This document shows, piece after piece, positions 8,610-15,882 of a DNA stretch of 44,117 bases; positions within the stretch are counted from its first letter, which is position 1, and every line of letters begins with the position of its first letter. The stretch is from Paracoccus sp. UBA889. Its GTDB lineage: Bacteria; Pseudomonadota; Alphaproteobacteria; Rhodobacterales; Rhodobacteraceae. The notes beneath the pieces were generated by a model. That model did not search any database. It worked only from the letters and a program-made list of their open reading frames with translations, and was not told the origin of the DNA. Location of the stretch: assembly GCA_002294185.1 (NCBI GenBank), contig DBFD01000050.1, positions 210,707-254,823 on the forward strand, in the 5' to 3' direction. Made by a program: the position numbers and the translations under genes.

Positions 8610-8910
8610 GCGCTGGTCCTTCTGCTGTGTTCTCGTGCCCGGCCCGGTCGGAATTTGCCTACCATCGCTTTGTGGACCGGTCTTTCCACGGGGAACAATT
8701 TCAGCCGCCGGCGCTTCCGCCTGTCATGGTTCGCCAGGGCGCGATTTTGTCGATCCTTTCCGACACTGATGGGCCATCGAGACAAGTTCAAGCCCTGCCT
8801 TCGGCACCTATCCGCCCGGTCAGTTTTTGCGGTGTTTTCCTACCGCGCGAGACTCGGCTCTTCGCGCTATGGTTGCGATCTGCTCACCCCTTTTGATGAA
8901 GGAGGCTGCC
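8610..8910. other. Divergent intergenic region
   Basis: This 301-base gap lies between the glycosyltransferase start (minus) and the small-protein start (plus), so it must hold both promoters. I see no convincing -35/-10 pair on either strand, no strong hairpin and no gene. Reading frames that cross it have no ribosome-binding site and resemble no known protein. Confidence 0.5.
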
Positions 8911-9294
8911 ATGCCCCGCGTACCGTCTTTCGGCATTTCAGCGGATCGCAAACCCGTCTTCGCGCCCGACGACATTCTTGCCAGCGACCGCTGGTCCGAC
9001 TTCGACAAGGAGGCGATCGTGCTGGAGGCGATCGTCATCGACAACAATATCTCGGGCAGCGATGCGACGCTGCAGGTCCGCGCCCATGACGGCATGAACT
9101 GGACCATCGAACTGGGCCGCCGCGCCCGCAACATGGCGGCGGGGCTGACCCCGGCGCAGGCGTTGCCGGGCGATCCCGTCTCGGTCCGCGGCCGCCGCCT
9201 GCACCGTTTCGGCGAGAACCGGATCAAGGCGATGCACCTGACCATTGCCGGGCGTGATTTCGATCTCTATCCGGCCAGTCTCGAGGCATCGTGA
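8911..9294 (+). CDS. Conserved hypothetical protein, 127 aa
   Basis: A 127-residue protein without signal peptide or membrane helix. ATG 8911 was chosen because GAAGGAGG ends 5 bases before it; the frame is open upstream to 8827 without such support. The sequence alternates short hydrophobic and polar stretches (VLEAIVIDNN, ATLQVRAHDG, NWTIEL, GDPVSVRGRRL), which suggests a small beta-rich fold. The W-x-I-E-L and P-G-D-x-V-x-V pattern is faintly like DUF6152 proteins, but that is not secure. Its neighbours give no functional hint. The following 160 bases carry only the pgsA promoter. Confidence 0.75.
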   Translation: MPRVPSFGISADRKPVFAPDDILASDRWSDFDKEAIVLEAIVIDNNISGSDATLQVRAHDGMNWTIELGRRARNMAAGLTPAQALPGDPVSVRGRRLHRFGENRIKAMHLTIAGRDFDLYPASLEAS

Positions 9295-9418
9295 TCCCGC
9301 AGGGCCGCATGCCGGGCCGCGATGGAAACTGACCAGACGGCAGGCCGCCTCACGCCCCGACTGCGCGCCGGTCGCGTGGCCGGGGCGGCAGATCGGTCCC
9401 GTGTGACACCAGCGCCTC

Positions 9419-9447
9419 TTTCCAACCGTGCGCGCAGGCACTAGCTT
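9419..9447 (+). promoter_or_regulatory. Candidate promoter of pgsA
   Basis: TTTCCA (9419-9424) and TAGCTT (9442-9447) are separated by 17 bases. The predicted start of transcription, about 7 bases past the -10 box, coincides with the A of the pgsA ATG at 9454, and no ribosome-binding site precedes that ATG. A leaderless message is therefore possible. Confidence 0.4.
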
Positions 9448-9453
9448 GCCGCC

Positions 9454-10086
9454 ATGCGCTGGACAATCCCGAATATCCTCACCCTTCTGCGGCTTGCCGC
9501 GGCGCCCGCCGTGCCGCTGATGTTTCTCTATTTTCATCGGCCCTGGGCCGATTGGGCGGCGCTGGCGATCTTTCTGGTCGCGGCCGTGACCGACTGGTTC
9601 GACGGCTATCTGGCCCGCGCCTGGAAACAGGAAAGCCGGTTCGGCGCGGCCATGGATCCGATTGCCGACAAGGCGATGGTGGTCATCGCCATCATCGTCA
9701 TCACCGGTTATTCCGGCATGAATCCCTGGCTGATCCTGCCCGCCACGGTGATCCTGTTCCGCGAGGTCCTGGTGTCGGGCCTGCGCGAATTCCTGGGCGC
9801 GCAGGCGAAGCTGCTGAAGGTTACCAAGCTGGCCAAGTGGAAGACGACCTTCCAGATGGTCGCCATCGCGGTCCTGTTCCTGGGCACGGGGCTTGCCTTT
9901 GTCGAACACGGCGAGCCGCCGCTGGTGGGCGAGGGCAGGCTGCCCTGGTCCGACAGCTGGTCCGATCTTGCCAATCAGGTCGGGCTGGTGCTGATCTGGA
10001 TCGCGGCGGTGCTGACCGGTTGGACAGGTTGGGATTATTTCGTCAAGGCGCTGCCCTATCTGAAGGATCCCGCGCATGATGCTTGA
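9454..10086 (+). CDS. pgsA: CDP-diacylglycerol-glycerol-3-phosphate 3-phosphatidyltransferase
   Basis: A 210-residue integral membrane enzyme of phosphatidylglycerol synthesis, joining glycerol-3-phosphate to CDP-diacylglycerol to give phosphatidylglycerol phosphate. The CDP-alcohol phosphotransferase signature is complete: D47, D50-G51, A54-R55, G64, D68 and D72. About five membrane helices follow the N-terminal WTIPNILTLLR motif that is typical of PgsA. The 3' end overlaps moaD by 11 bases, so pgsA, moaD and moaE are probably co-transcribed. No ribosome-binding site is visible before ATG 9454. Confidence 0.95.
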   Translation: MRWTIPNILTLLRLAAAPAVPLMFLYFHRPWADWAALAIFLVAAVTDWFDGYLARAWKQESRFGAAMDPIADKAMVVIAIIVITGYSGMNPWLILPATVILFREVLVSGLREFLGAQAKLLKVTKLAKWKTTFQMVAIAVLFLGTGLAFVEHGEPPLVGEGRLPWSDSWSDLANQVGLVLIWIAAVLTGWTGWDYFVKALPYLKDPAHDA

Positions 10087-10327
10087 TGTCCTTTATTTCG
10101 CATGGCTGCGCGAACGGATCGGCCAGCCTCGCGAGCGAATCGAGACCCGGGCCGCGACCCTGCGCGATCTGGTCGCCGAACTGGCCGACCGCGACGAATG
10201 GCACGCGTCGGCCTTTGCCGACATGGGCGCCGTGCGTTGCGCGATCGATCAGGAACTGGCCGATCTTGATGCGCCGCTGGACGATGCCCGCGAGGTGGCC
10301 TTTTTCCCGCCCATGACCGGGGGCTGA
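10076..10327 (+). CDS. moaD: Molybdopterin synthase sulfur-carrier subunit
   Basis: An 83-residue ubiquitin-like protein ending in the di-glycine tail (PPMTGG). In this family the terminal glycine is thiocarboxylated and donates sulfur to precursor Z within the MoaD-MoaE complex, giving molybdopterin. Two ATG codons stand in tandem at 10076 and 10079; the first overlaps pgsA by 11 bases, the second by 8. Three bases separate its stop from the moaE start. The pgsA-moaD-moaE order suggests coupled translation. Confidence 0.92.
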   Translation: MMLDVLYFAWLRERIGQPRERIETRAATLRDLVAELADRDEWHASAFADMGAVRCAIDQELADLDAPLDDAREVAFFPPMTGG

Positions 10328-10330
10328 CCC

Positions 10331-10765
10331 GTGTCGGCGCGTGTCCAGGCCGGTCCCTTCGATCTTGCCGCCGAGATGGAGAATTTCGGTCGCGGCGCCG
10401 GCGCCGTCGTCACCTTTACCGGCATCGTGCGCGACGATACCGGCCGGATGCTGGCGTTGGAGCTGGAATATTATCCCGGCATGACCGAGCGTGTGCTGGC
10501 CGAATACGGCGCCAGGGCCGCCGCCCGCTTCGGCCTTGCCGACTGGAAGATCATCCACCGCCATGGACGCCTGAACCTGGGCGAGCCGATCATGATGGTC
10601 GCCACCGCCGCCCGCCACCGTCGTGCCGCCTTCGAGGCCGCGGATTATCTGATGGACTGGCTGAAATCCCGCGCCCCCTTCTGGAAGCGCGAGATCGGCC
10701 CGGACGGCGCCGGCGCATGGGTCGCGGCGAAAGACAGCGACGAGGATGCGCTGAAGCGGTGGTGA
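10331..10765 (+). CDS. moaE: Molybdopterin synthase catalytic subunit
   Basis: A 144-residue MoaE. Recognisable parts are GAGAVVTFTGIVRDD (about 24-38), LELEYYPGMTE, the HRHGRLNLGEP loop, and the catalytic lysine region DWLKSRAPFWKRE (about 113-125). It inserts two sulfurs into precursor Z using thiocarboxylated MoaD. The start is GTG 10331, directly after moaD; no other start keeps the conserved N-terminus. The molybdenum-cofactor gene mobA is also in the window, 29 kb away. Confidence 0.93.
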   Translation: MSARVQAGPFDLAAEMENFGRGAGAVVTFTGIVRDDTGRMLALELEYYPGMTERVLAEYGARAAARFGLADWKIIHRHGRLNLGEPIMMVATAARHRRAAFEAADYLMDWLKSRAPFWKREIGPDGAGAWVAAKDSDEDALKRW

Positions 10766-10802
10766 CCTTCGGCCTGCCGATATCCAGCCGCTTCGTCCGC
10801 CC

Positions 10803-11657
10803 GTGATCGCGGTCGCGCAATCGCAGATCGCGCAGGCGCTGGATGCGCTGGCCGACCGCGCGGAAGGTCCGATCTTCCTGCCTGCCAACCTGCTGGAGCG
10901 CGGCATCGGTGGCGATCATCCGCGCGCCCTGCATCTGTGGCGCAATGCAGGCTGGACCGCCTTCCTCGGCCTGTCGAATGCCGGCGTCTGCTTTCCGCAG
11001 ATGCGCGATGCCGATTCGCAGGACTGGGACGCGCTGCCCGCGGTGCTGAAAAATCTTTCCATCACCGGTCTCAACGGCGAGGCCGCGCAGATTGCCCGCA
11101 TCCTTGCGGCGCTGCGCCTCGACCGTCATCCGACGCGCCTCGACCGGATCGAACCGTGTTTCGCCCTGGCGCTGAACGATCTGCGGATGCCCGACGCGGC
11201 CGGACTTTCGATTCGCGCGCCGCGCAAGGCGGAACTGCCGCTTCTGATCGACTGGCGCGCGGCCTACCGGATCGAAATCATGGGTGACGACCCTGCGCAG
11301 GCGCGCGACAATGCCGTGGCCGAACTGCCGCTGTGGCTGGCCAGGGATTCGCTGCGGCTGGCCACCCGCGACGGCCAGCCGGTCGCGCTGACCGGTTTCA
11401 ACGCGCGGCTGCCCGAGATCGTGCAGGTCGGCGGCGTTTATGTTCCCCCGACGCTGCGCGGTCAGCGTCTTGCCCGCCGCGCGCTGGCCCTGCACCTGGC
11501 CGAGGCGCGCGCAGCAGGCGCCGGCCGCGCCTTCCTGTTCGCGGCGTCGGAGGCTGCCGCCCGCACCTATACCGCGATCGGCTTTGTACCGGCGGGGCGG
11601 ATGCGGATCGTGATCTTCGAACAGCCCGCCGAGGTCGCGCCCCGATGCGGCCGCTGA
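10803..11657 (+). CDS. GNAT-family N-acetyltransferase
   Basis: A 284-residue protein with a GNAT domain in its C-terminal half (about 135-275). The acetyl-CoA loop is seen in GGVYVPPTLRGQRLARRAL, followed by ASEAAARTYTAIGFVPAG, the typical last strand-helix of the fold. The N-terminal 130 residues are an additional domain seen in FR47-like GNAT proteins. The acceptor is unknown. The start is GTG 10803, 37 bases after moaE; the 3' end overlaps the next gene by 13 bases, so the two are coupled. Confidence 0.8.
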   Translation: MIAVAQSQIAQALDALADRAEGPIFLPANLLERGIGGDHPRALHLWRNAGWTAFLGLSNAGVCFPQMRDADSQDWDALPAVLKNLSITGLNGEAAQIARILAALRLDRHPTRLDRIEPCFALALNDLRMPDAAGLSIRAPRKAELPLLIDWRAAYRIEIMGDDPAQARDNAVAELPLWLARDSLRLATRDGQPVALTGFNARLPEIVQVGGVYVPPTLRGQRLARRALALHLAEARAAGAGRAFLFAASEAAARTYTAIGFVPAGRMRIVIFEQPAEVAPRCGR

Positions 11658-12175
11658 TCCGCCCCGAGATTGCCGCGTGGCTGTCGCGCTGGTCCGAGGT
11701 TCTGGTCGCCGGCGCCATCGCGCTGGCGGGCCTGTGGCTGACGCTGCGCGGCGGCTGGTTCTTCGCCGCGCTCGGGCTTGCGATGCTGCTGGTCGGCGCG
11801 TCGCTGGCCATCGGCGCCCGGCGCAGGCTGCCCTTTCGCCGCCCGATCGAGGCGCCTGGCGTGGTCGAACTGATCGAGGGCGCGATCCGCTATTACGGGG
11901 CGACCGATCCGGGCGGCGAGATCGCGCTGCGCGATCTGGTCGAGATCCGCCTTTTGCGGCTGAACGGGCAGGCGCATTGGCGGCTGCGCAGCGCCGGAGG
12001 CGAGGCGCTGCTGATTCCCGTCGATGCCGCCGGGGCCGAGGTCCTGGCCCACGGCTTTACCGCGCTTCCGGGCCTTGACATGGGCGCCGTCTCGCAGGCG
12101 CTGGCGCATGTCAGCGAACAGCCCGACGCGACGCGGCTGGTCTGGCGCAGGCCCGATCACGGCGGGTTGACTTGA
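11645..12175 (+). CDS. Small membrane protein, 176 aa, unknown function
   Basis: A 176-residue protein with two close membrane helices (about residues 17-35 and 38-56) followed by a soluble C-terminal domain on which a bPH-like or GRAM-like beta fold can be imagined (ELIEGAIRYYGATDPGG, IALRDLVEIRLLRL, HWRLRSAGGEALLIP). No catalytic motif is seen. ATG 11645 lies inside the end of the acetyltransferase gene, a 13-base overlap that supports one operon. I do not recognise the family. Confidence 0.75.
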   Translation: MRPLIRPEIAAWLSRWSEVLVAGAIALAGLWLTLRGGWFFAALGLAMLLVGASLAIGARRRLPFRRPIEAPGVVELIEGAIRYYGATDPGGEIALRDLVEIRLLRLNGQAHWRLRSAGGEALLIPVDAAGAEVLAHGFTALPGLDMGAVSQALAHVSEQPDATRLVWRRPDHGGLT

Positions 12176-12228
12176 CGGTCCGCTGTTGCCACCTGTGACC
12201 GACCGGCAATCCGCGAAAGGTCCGTCCG

Positions 12229-13599
12229 ATGTCGATACCCCAGCAGGGCGGTGGCCCGATCGAAAGCCGCGATCAGCTTGCCGCCTATATCGCCTCGGGC
12301 GAGAAGCCGCGCGAGGCCTGGCGGATCGGCACCGAGCACGAGAAATTCGGCTATTGCAAGGATCACAAGCTGCCGCTGCCCTATGAGGGCGATTGTTCGG
12401 TCAAGGCGATGCTGACCGGCCTGCAGGAACGCTTCGGCTGGTCGCCGGTCCTAGAGCAGGGCAAGATCATCGGGCTGGAACGCGACGGCGCCAATGTCAG
12501 CCTGGAACCGGGCGGACAGCTGGAATTGTCCGGCGCTCCGGTCGAGAACATCCACCAGACCTGCGACGAGGTGAACGGCCATCTGGCCGAGGTGAAATCC
12601 GTGGCCGATGATATGGGCGCGGGCTTCATCGGTCTTGGCGCCGCGCCGATCTGGTCGCAGGAGCAGATGCCGATGATGCCCAAGGGGCGCTACCGGCTGA
12701 TGACCGACTACATGGGCCGGGTCGGCACGCTGGGCACGCAGATGATGTATCGCACCTGCACCGTGCAGGTGAACCTGGATTTCGCCAGCGAGGCCGATAT
12801 GGTCCAGAAGCTGCGGGTCGCGCTGTCGCTGCAACCGGTGGCGACGGCGCTGTTCGCCAATTCTCCGTTTCTTGACGGCAAGCCCAACGGGATGAAAAGC
12901 TGGCGCGCCCATATCTGGCAGAACCTTGACGAGGCGCGCACCGGGATGCTGCCCTTCGTGTTCCAGGACGGCTTCGGATACGAGGCATGGGTGGATTACG
13001 TCCTCGATGTGCCGATGTATTTCGTCTATCGCGACGGTCGTTATCTCGATGCTCTGGGCCAGTCCTTCCGCGATTTCCTGAAGGGCGAATTGCCGGCCCT
13101 TCCGGGCGAGATTCCCACGCTGTCGGATTGGGCCGACCACCTGACGACGGTTTTTCCCGAGGCGCGGGTCAAGAAATTCATCGAGATGCGCGGCGCCGAT
13201 GGCGGGCCGTGGCGCAGGCTATGCGCGCTGCCGGCGCTGTGGGTCGGGCTGACCTATGACCAGCAGGCGCTGGACGCGGCCTGGGATCTGGTCAAGGGCT
13301 GGGACCACGAGACGCGCGAAGGGCTGCGCCGGGCGGCCGGACGCGAAGCGTTGCAGGGCGAAGCCGGCGGCATCCGCCTGCACGATCTGGCGCGCGAAGT
13401 GCTGGCCATCGCCGAACAGGGCCTGAAGAACCGCGCGCGGCAGGGCGCCGGCGGGCTGATCCCCGACGAGACGCATTTCCTGAACGCGCTGAGGGAAAGC
13501 GTCGAGACCGGCCGCGTTCCGGCGGACGAATTGCTGGCGAAACATCACGGCGAATGGCAGGGCGATCTGTCACGCATCTATGCCGAATACTCCTACTGA
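12229..13599 (+). CDS. gshA: Glutamate-cysteine ligase (plant/alphaproteobacterial type)
   Basis: A 456-residue GshA of the GCS2 class used by alphaproteobacteria and plants, which joins glutamate and cysteine to gamma-glutamylcysteine, the first and limiting step of glutathione synthesis. Typical segments are RIGTEHEKFGY (about 31-41), EPGGQLELSGAP (about 88-99), YRLMTDYMG near 150, and MYRTCTVQVNLDF near 171. Length matches the class. ATG 12229 follows GAAAGG. It starts 53 bases after the small membrane protein; whether it has its own promoter is unclear. Confidence 0.95.
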   Translation: MSIPQQGGGPIESRDQLAAYIASGEKPREAWRIGTEHEKFGYCKDHKLPLPYEGDCSVKAMLTGLQERFGWSPVLEQGKIIGLERDGANVSLEPGGQLELSGAPVENIHQTCDEVNGHLAEVKSVADDMGAGFIGLGAAPIWSQEQMPMMPKGRYRLMTDYMGRVGTLGTQMMYRTCTVQVNLDFASEADMVQKLRVALSLQPVATALFANSPFLDGKPNGMKSWRAHIWQNLDEARTGMLPFVFQDGFGYEAWVDYVLDVPMYFVYRDGRYLDALGQSFRDFLKGELPALPGEIPTLSDWADHLTTVFPEARVKKFIEMRGADGGPWRRLCALPALWVGLTYDQQALDAAWDLVKGWDHETREGLRRAAGREALQGEAGGIRLHDLAREVLAIAEQGLKNRARQGAGGLIPDETHFLNALRESVETGRVPADELLAKHHGEWQGDLSRIYAEYSY

Positions 13600-13604
13600 C
13601 GATT

Positions 13605-13630
13605 GCGTGATCGCGCATCGCGTGTCACGC
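13605..13630 (+). terminator. Hairpin after gshA, possible weak terminator
   Basis: Nested inverted repeats GCGTGA/TCACGC enclosing CGCG/CGCG around a CAT loop begin 6 bases after the gshA stop. No T-tract follows. It may be a 3'-end hairpin or a weak terminator. Confidence 0.35.
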
Positions 13631-13662
13631 TGATCGGATTGTCAGCCCCGGAGTATTTGCAG

Positions 13663-13923
13663 ATGCGCGATTTCTTCATCCGGTCGATGGAATGGATCGT
13701 CAACATATTCATCACGCTGGGCGCGATCGCGGTGGTGGTCAGCGGCCTTGTGGTGATGTTCAGCGATCAGGGCGGCTTCCTGCGCGGCCTCGCGGTTCTG
13801 TTCGGCGGCGCGATCTATCTGATCGTCGTGGGCGGGATCATCTATCTGGGGCTGGGCATCTACAACAACACCCGCCGCACCGCCGAGGCGGTCGAAGCAC
13901 TGGTCAGCCGCCAGACCCCCTGA
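13663..13923 (+). CDS. Small two-helix membrane protein, 86 aa
   Basis: An 86-residue protein with two membrane helices (about residues 11-30 and 41-66) and a short cytoplasmic tail (RRTAEAVEALVSRQ). ATG 13663 gives a normal N-terminus (MRDFFIRSMEWI); the frame is open upstream to 13603 but that stretch overlaps the hairpin after gshA. The bases just before the start (GCCCCGGAGTATTTGCAG) resemble part of the palindromic element at 33.35 kb. Function unknown; seems specific to this bacterial group (inference). Confidence 0.7.
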   Translation: MRDFFIRSMEWIVNIFITLGAIAVVVSGLVVMFSDQGGFLRGLAVLFGGAIYLIVVGGIIYLGLGIYNNTRRTAEAVEALVSRQTP

Positions 13924-14115
13924 ATTGCCGCCGGCGCGTCTGGCCCGGCTTTCGCCGTCGTCCGAAACCCTGCAGGGTTCGCGGTGGGCCGGCCGCCATC
14001 CGCCTTCCGATCGGCGCCGCGGCGCACGACAATATGACCTCATTCGCCGCCCGCCTTGCTTGAAACGGGCGGCAAGCGGTGGCAGGTCGGAAGCAAAGCA
14101 AGAAGGGGGCAGGCG

Positions 14116-14544
14116 ATGCGGGCGGATCTGATGACATGGGTGCAGCGGCTGGTCGGTCTGGTCTTCGTGATCGGCCTGATTGCGCTGTCGGGGGCGGTCT
14201 TCGTGCAGATCCGTCAGTCCGAAGGCATTCCGCCGCTGTCGGTCTTCATGGGTCTGGTCGGTCTGTCGGTGCTGATTCTGCTGGCGGGGGCGTGTCTGTC
14301 GCTGATCTCGCTGGCCGGATCGGCCCGGCGCGGTGCCGATGCATTGCAGAAACTGGCCTGGCAGGGCGGCGGGATCAGCCCTGCCGCCGTGGCCTCTGCC
14401 ACCACCACCAGCGCCGCATCGCGGCCGTTCACCACCGCTCCGATGGCCGACATCGCGACCCAGCCAGAGCCGCAGCCGCAGGGCCCCGTCGCCCCGTCGC
14501 GGCCTCTGCGCCCGTCCGGCCGCAGATTGGTGGCCGAGCGCTAG
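14116..14544 (+). CDS. Small membrane protein, 142 aa, unknown function
   Basis: A 142-residue protein with two membrane helices (about residues 8-32 and 41-65) and a long proline-, alanine- and threonine-rich C-terminal tail without motifs. The start at ATG 14116 follows AGAAGGGGGCAGG. It lies 192 bases after a similar two-helix protein, and the pair may have related roles in the membrane. No family recognised. Confidence 0.65.
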   Translation: MRADLMTWVQRLVGLVFVIGLIALSGAVFVQIRQSEGIPPLSVFMGLVGLSVLILLAGACLSLISLAGSARRGADALQKLAWQGGGISPAAVASATTTSAASRPFTTAPMADIATQPEPQPQGPVAPSRPLRPSGRRLVAER

Positions 14545-14562
14545 AACAGGATGATCCTGTTC
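14544..14562. repeat. Perfect 9-bp dyad at the end of the preceding gene
   Basis: GAACAGGAT-G-ATCCTGTTC starts on the last base of the TAG stop codon of the 142-aa gene. The near-zero spacing suits a protein-binding site or element end more than an RNA hairpin, and no T-tract follows. The next 130 bases hold no recognisable gene. Confidence 0.5.
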
Positions 14563-14692
14563 GTGAATCGGCTGCGTTGCGCTGCATGTATTCCGGGCTG
14601 GCGAAGAAACGGAGTCGGAACAGGGTTGCGTCGGGAATCCGCCGAAGGATTCGGATGAGCGTCGCCTCGATCCAGGTGGTGACGCGGGCAAA

Positions 14693-14723
14693 GAAAAAAC
14701 CCCCGCGCGATTGCATGGGGGTT
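14693..14723 (-). terminator. Intrinsic terminator of the DUF1127 gene
   Basis: On the minus strand AACCCCC, a 12-base loop and GGGGGTT are followed by a run of T (minus strand GGGGGTTTTTTCTT). It lies 25 bases beyond the stop of the minus-strand DUF1127 gene, so termination of that gene is the natural reading. Confidence 0.8.
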
Positions 14724-14748
14724 CGTTCGTCTTGTCTGCGTTGAAGCC

Positions 14749-14946
14749 TTAGAAGCCGCGCGCAATCCGCTCGATGTCGCCGCGGCACAGACCGATATCG
14801 TCCAGCTCGCGATCCGACAGGCGGCTCAGCTCGCGCCGGGTCATGCGGGTGTCGTTCCACCCCGAGACCAGCGCGGCGATGCGTGCGACGACGTTGCCAA
14901 CACCTCCGACAGCAAGGCTGCGGTTCGTTTCTATGGCCGACATCAT
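14749..14946 (-). CDS. DUF1127 small arginine-rich protein, 65 aa
   Basis: A 65-residue protein whose C-terminal half is a DUF1127 domain: W29, then TRRELSRLSDRELDDIGL and R-x-D-I-x-R-I-A. Start codons stand in tandem at 14946 and 14943. DUF1127 proteins of alphaproteobacteria are short; in Rhodobacter one (CcaF1) is described as an RNA-binding protein whose transcript carries small RNAs in its 3' part. Here only 25 bases separate the stop from a good terminator, so no such 3' small-RNA set fits. The 5' leader holds a small GCCCT/AGGGC hairpin at about 14970. The gene is monocistronic. Confidence 0.85.
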   Translation of the reverse strand: MMSAIETNRSLAVGGVGNVVARIAALVSGWNDTRMTRRELSRLSDRELDDIGLCRGDIERIARGF

Positions 14947-15120
14947 ATCACCTGCATTTCCAGTTTGCCCTCTCACAGGGCAGTGTTTCGGATGCCGGGT
15001 AGATAGGTCGCGCAAAGGCGGAATACCAGCCATGCGTCCCGCAAGGCCGATATGCAAGAAACGCAGGGATTAAAGCGGCTTGGGCGGTCCCGATGGTCGC
15101 AAAACGGTCACGGAATGTCG

Positions 15121-15867
15121 CTATGCCGGGTTCTTTTTCTGCCTGTCTGCGCGCCAGTCCCCCAGGGCGGCCTGCCACAGCGCGATTGCCGCAACGGCAG
15201 CGGTATCCGCGCGCAGGATCCGGGGGCCCAGGCTGATTCGGTCGACAAAGGGCGATGCCGCCAGACGCGATCGCTCGGCTTCGGAAAACCCGCCCTCGGG
15301 ACCGATCAGGATGGCCCACGACCCCTGCGGCAGACCGGCCAGCGTCTCGGCCGGGCCCGCCATTGCCTCGTCCGCCCACAGGATACGGCGCGCGCCATCC
15401 CATCCGTCCAGAAGCCGCGCAAGGGGCTGAAGATCCGCGACCGGCGGCACGAAGGTACCCCCGCATTGTTCGGCCGCTTCGATGGCGTGGGCTTGCAGAC
15501 GGTCCTGCCGGATGCGTTCGGAATTGGTGAAGTCGGTCTGCACGGGCAGGATGCGGGCAACGCCCAGTTCGGCGGCCTTTTCGACGATGAAATCGGTGCG
15601 TGCCTTCTTGATCGGCGCAAACAACAGCCACAGATCGGGCGGATCGCGCTGCGGGGCGGTCTGTTGGCCGACATCCAGCGTTCCGCCGCGCTTGCCCGCC
15701 TGCGCGATGCGGGCCGCGAATTCGCCATCGCGGCCGTTGAAGACCGCGATTTCCGCGCCCGCGCCCAGTCGCATGACCCCCGACAGGTAATGCGCCTGCG
15801 CGGGCGCCAGCGGCACGGCTTGCCCGGGCGCCAGCGGGTGATCTATGAACAATCTGATCCTTGCCAT
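15121..15867 (-). CDS. rsmE: 16S rRNA (uracil-1498-N3)-methyltransferase
   Basis: A 248-residue SPOUT methyltransferase that modifies U1498 of 16S rRNA in the 30S subunit. The N-terminal PUA-like part (MARIRLFIDHP, HYLSGVMRLGAG) and the SAM-binding knot motif LIGPEGGFSEAE followed by SLGPRILRADTAA are clear. Length is normal. The usual RILRxET is RILRADT here, a conservative change. ATG 15867 is only 15 bases from the divergent ubiA start, so its promoter must lie inside ubiA. Confidence 0.93.
   Translation of the reverse strand: MARIRLFIDHPLAPGQAVPLAPAQAHYLSGVMRLGAGAEIAVFNGRDGEFAARIAQAGKRGGTLDVGQQTAPQRDPPDLWLLFAPIKKARTDFIVEKAAELGVARILPVQTDFTNSERIRQDRLQAHAIEAAEQCGGTFVPPVADLQPLARLLDGWDGARRILWADEAMAGPAETLAGLPQGSWAILIGPEGGFSEAERSRLAASPFVDRISLGPRILRADTAAVAAIALWQAALGDWRADRQKKNPA
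15820..15849 (+). promoter_or_regulatory. Candidate ubiA promoter inside rsmE
   Basis: TTGCCC (15820-15825) and TATGAA (15844-15849) are 18 bases apart on the plus strand, inside the first codons of rsmE. A start near 15856 would give a leader of about 27 bases for ubiA. The gap between the two genes is too short to hold a promoter itself. Confidence 0.35.
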
Positions 15868-15882
15868 GATGGGCCAGACGCT

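Noticed and set aside
14544-14562. 9-bp dyad considered as an intrinsic terminator
   Set aside because: It has no usable loop at full length and no following T-tract.
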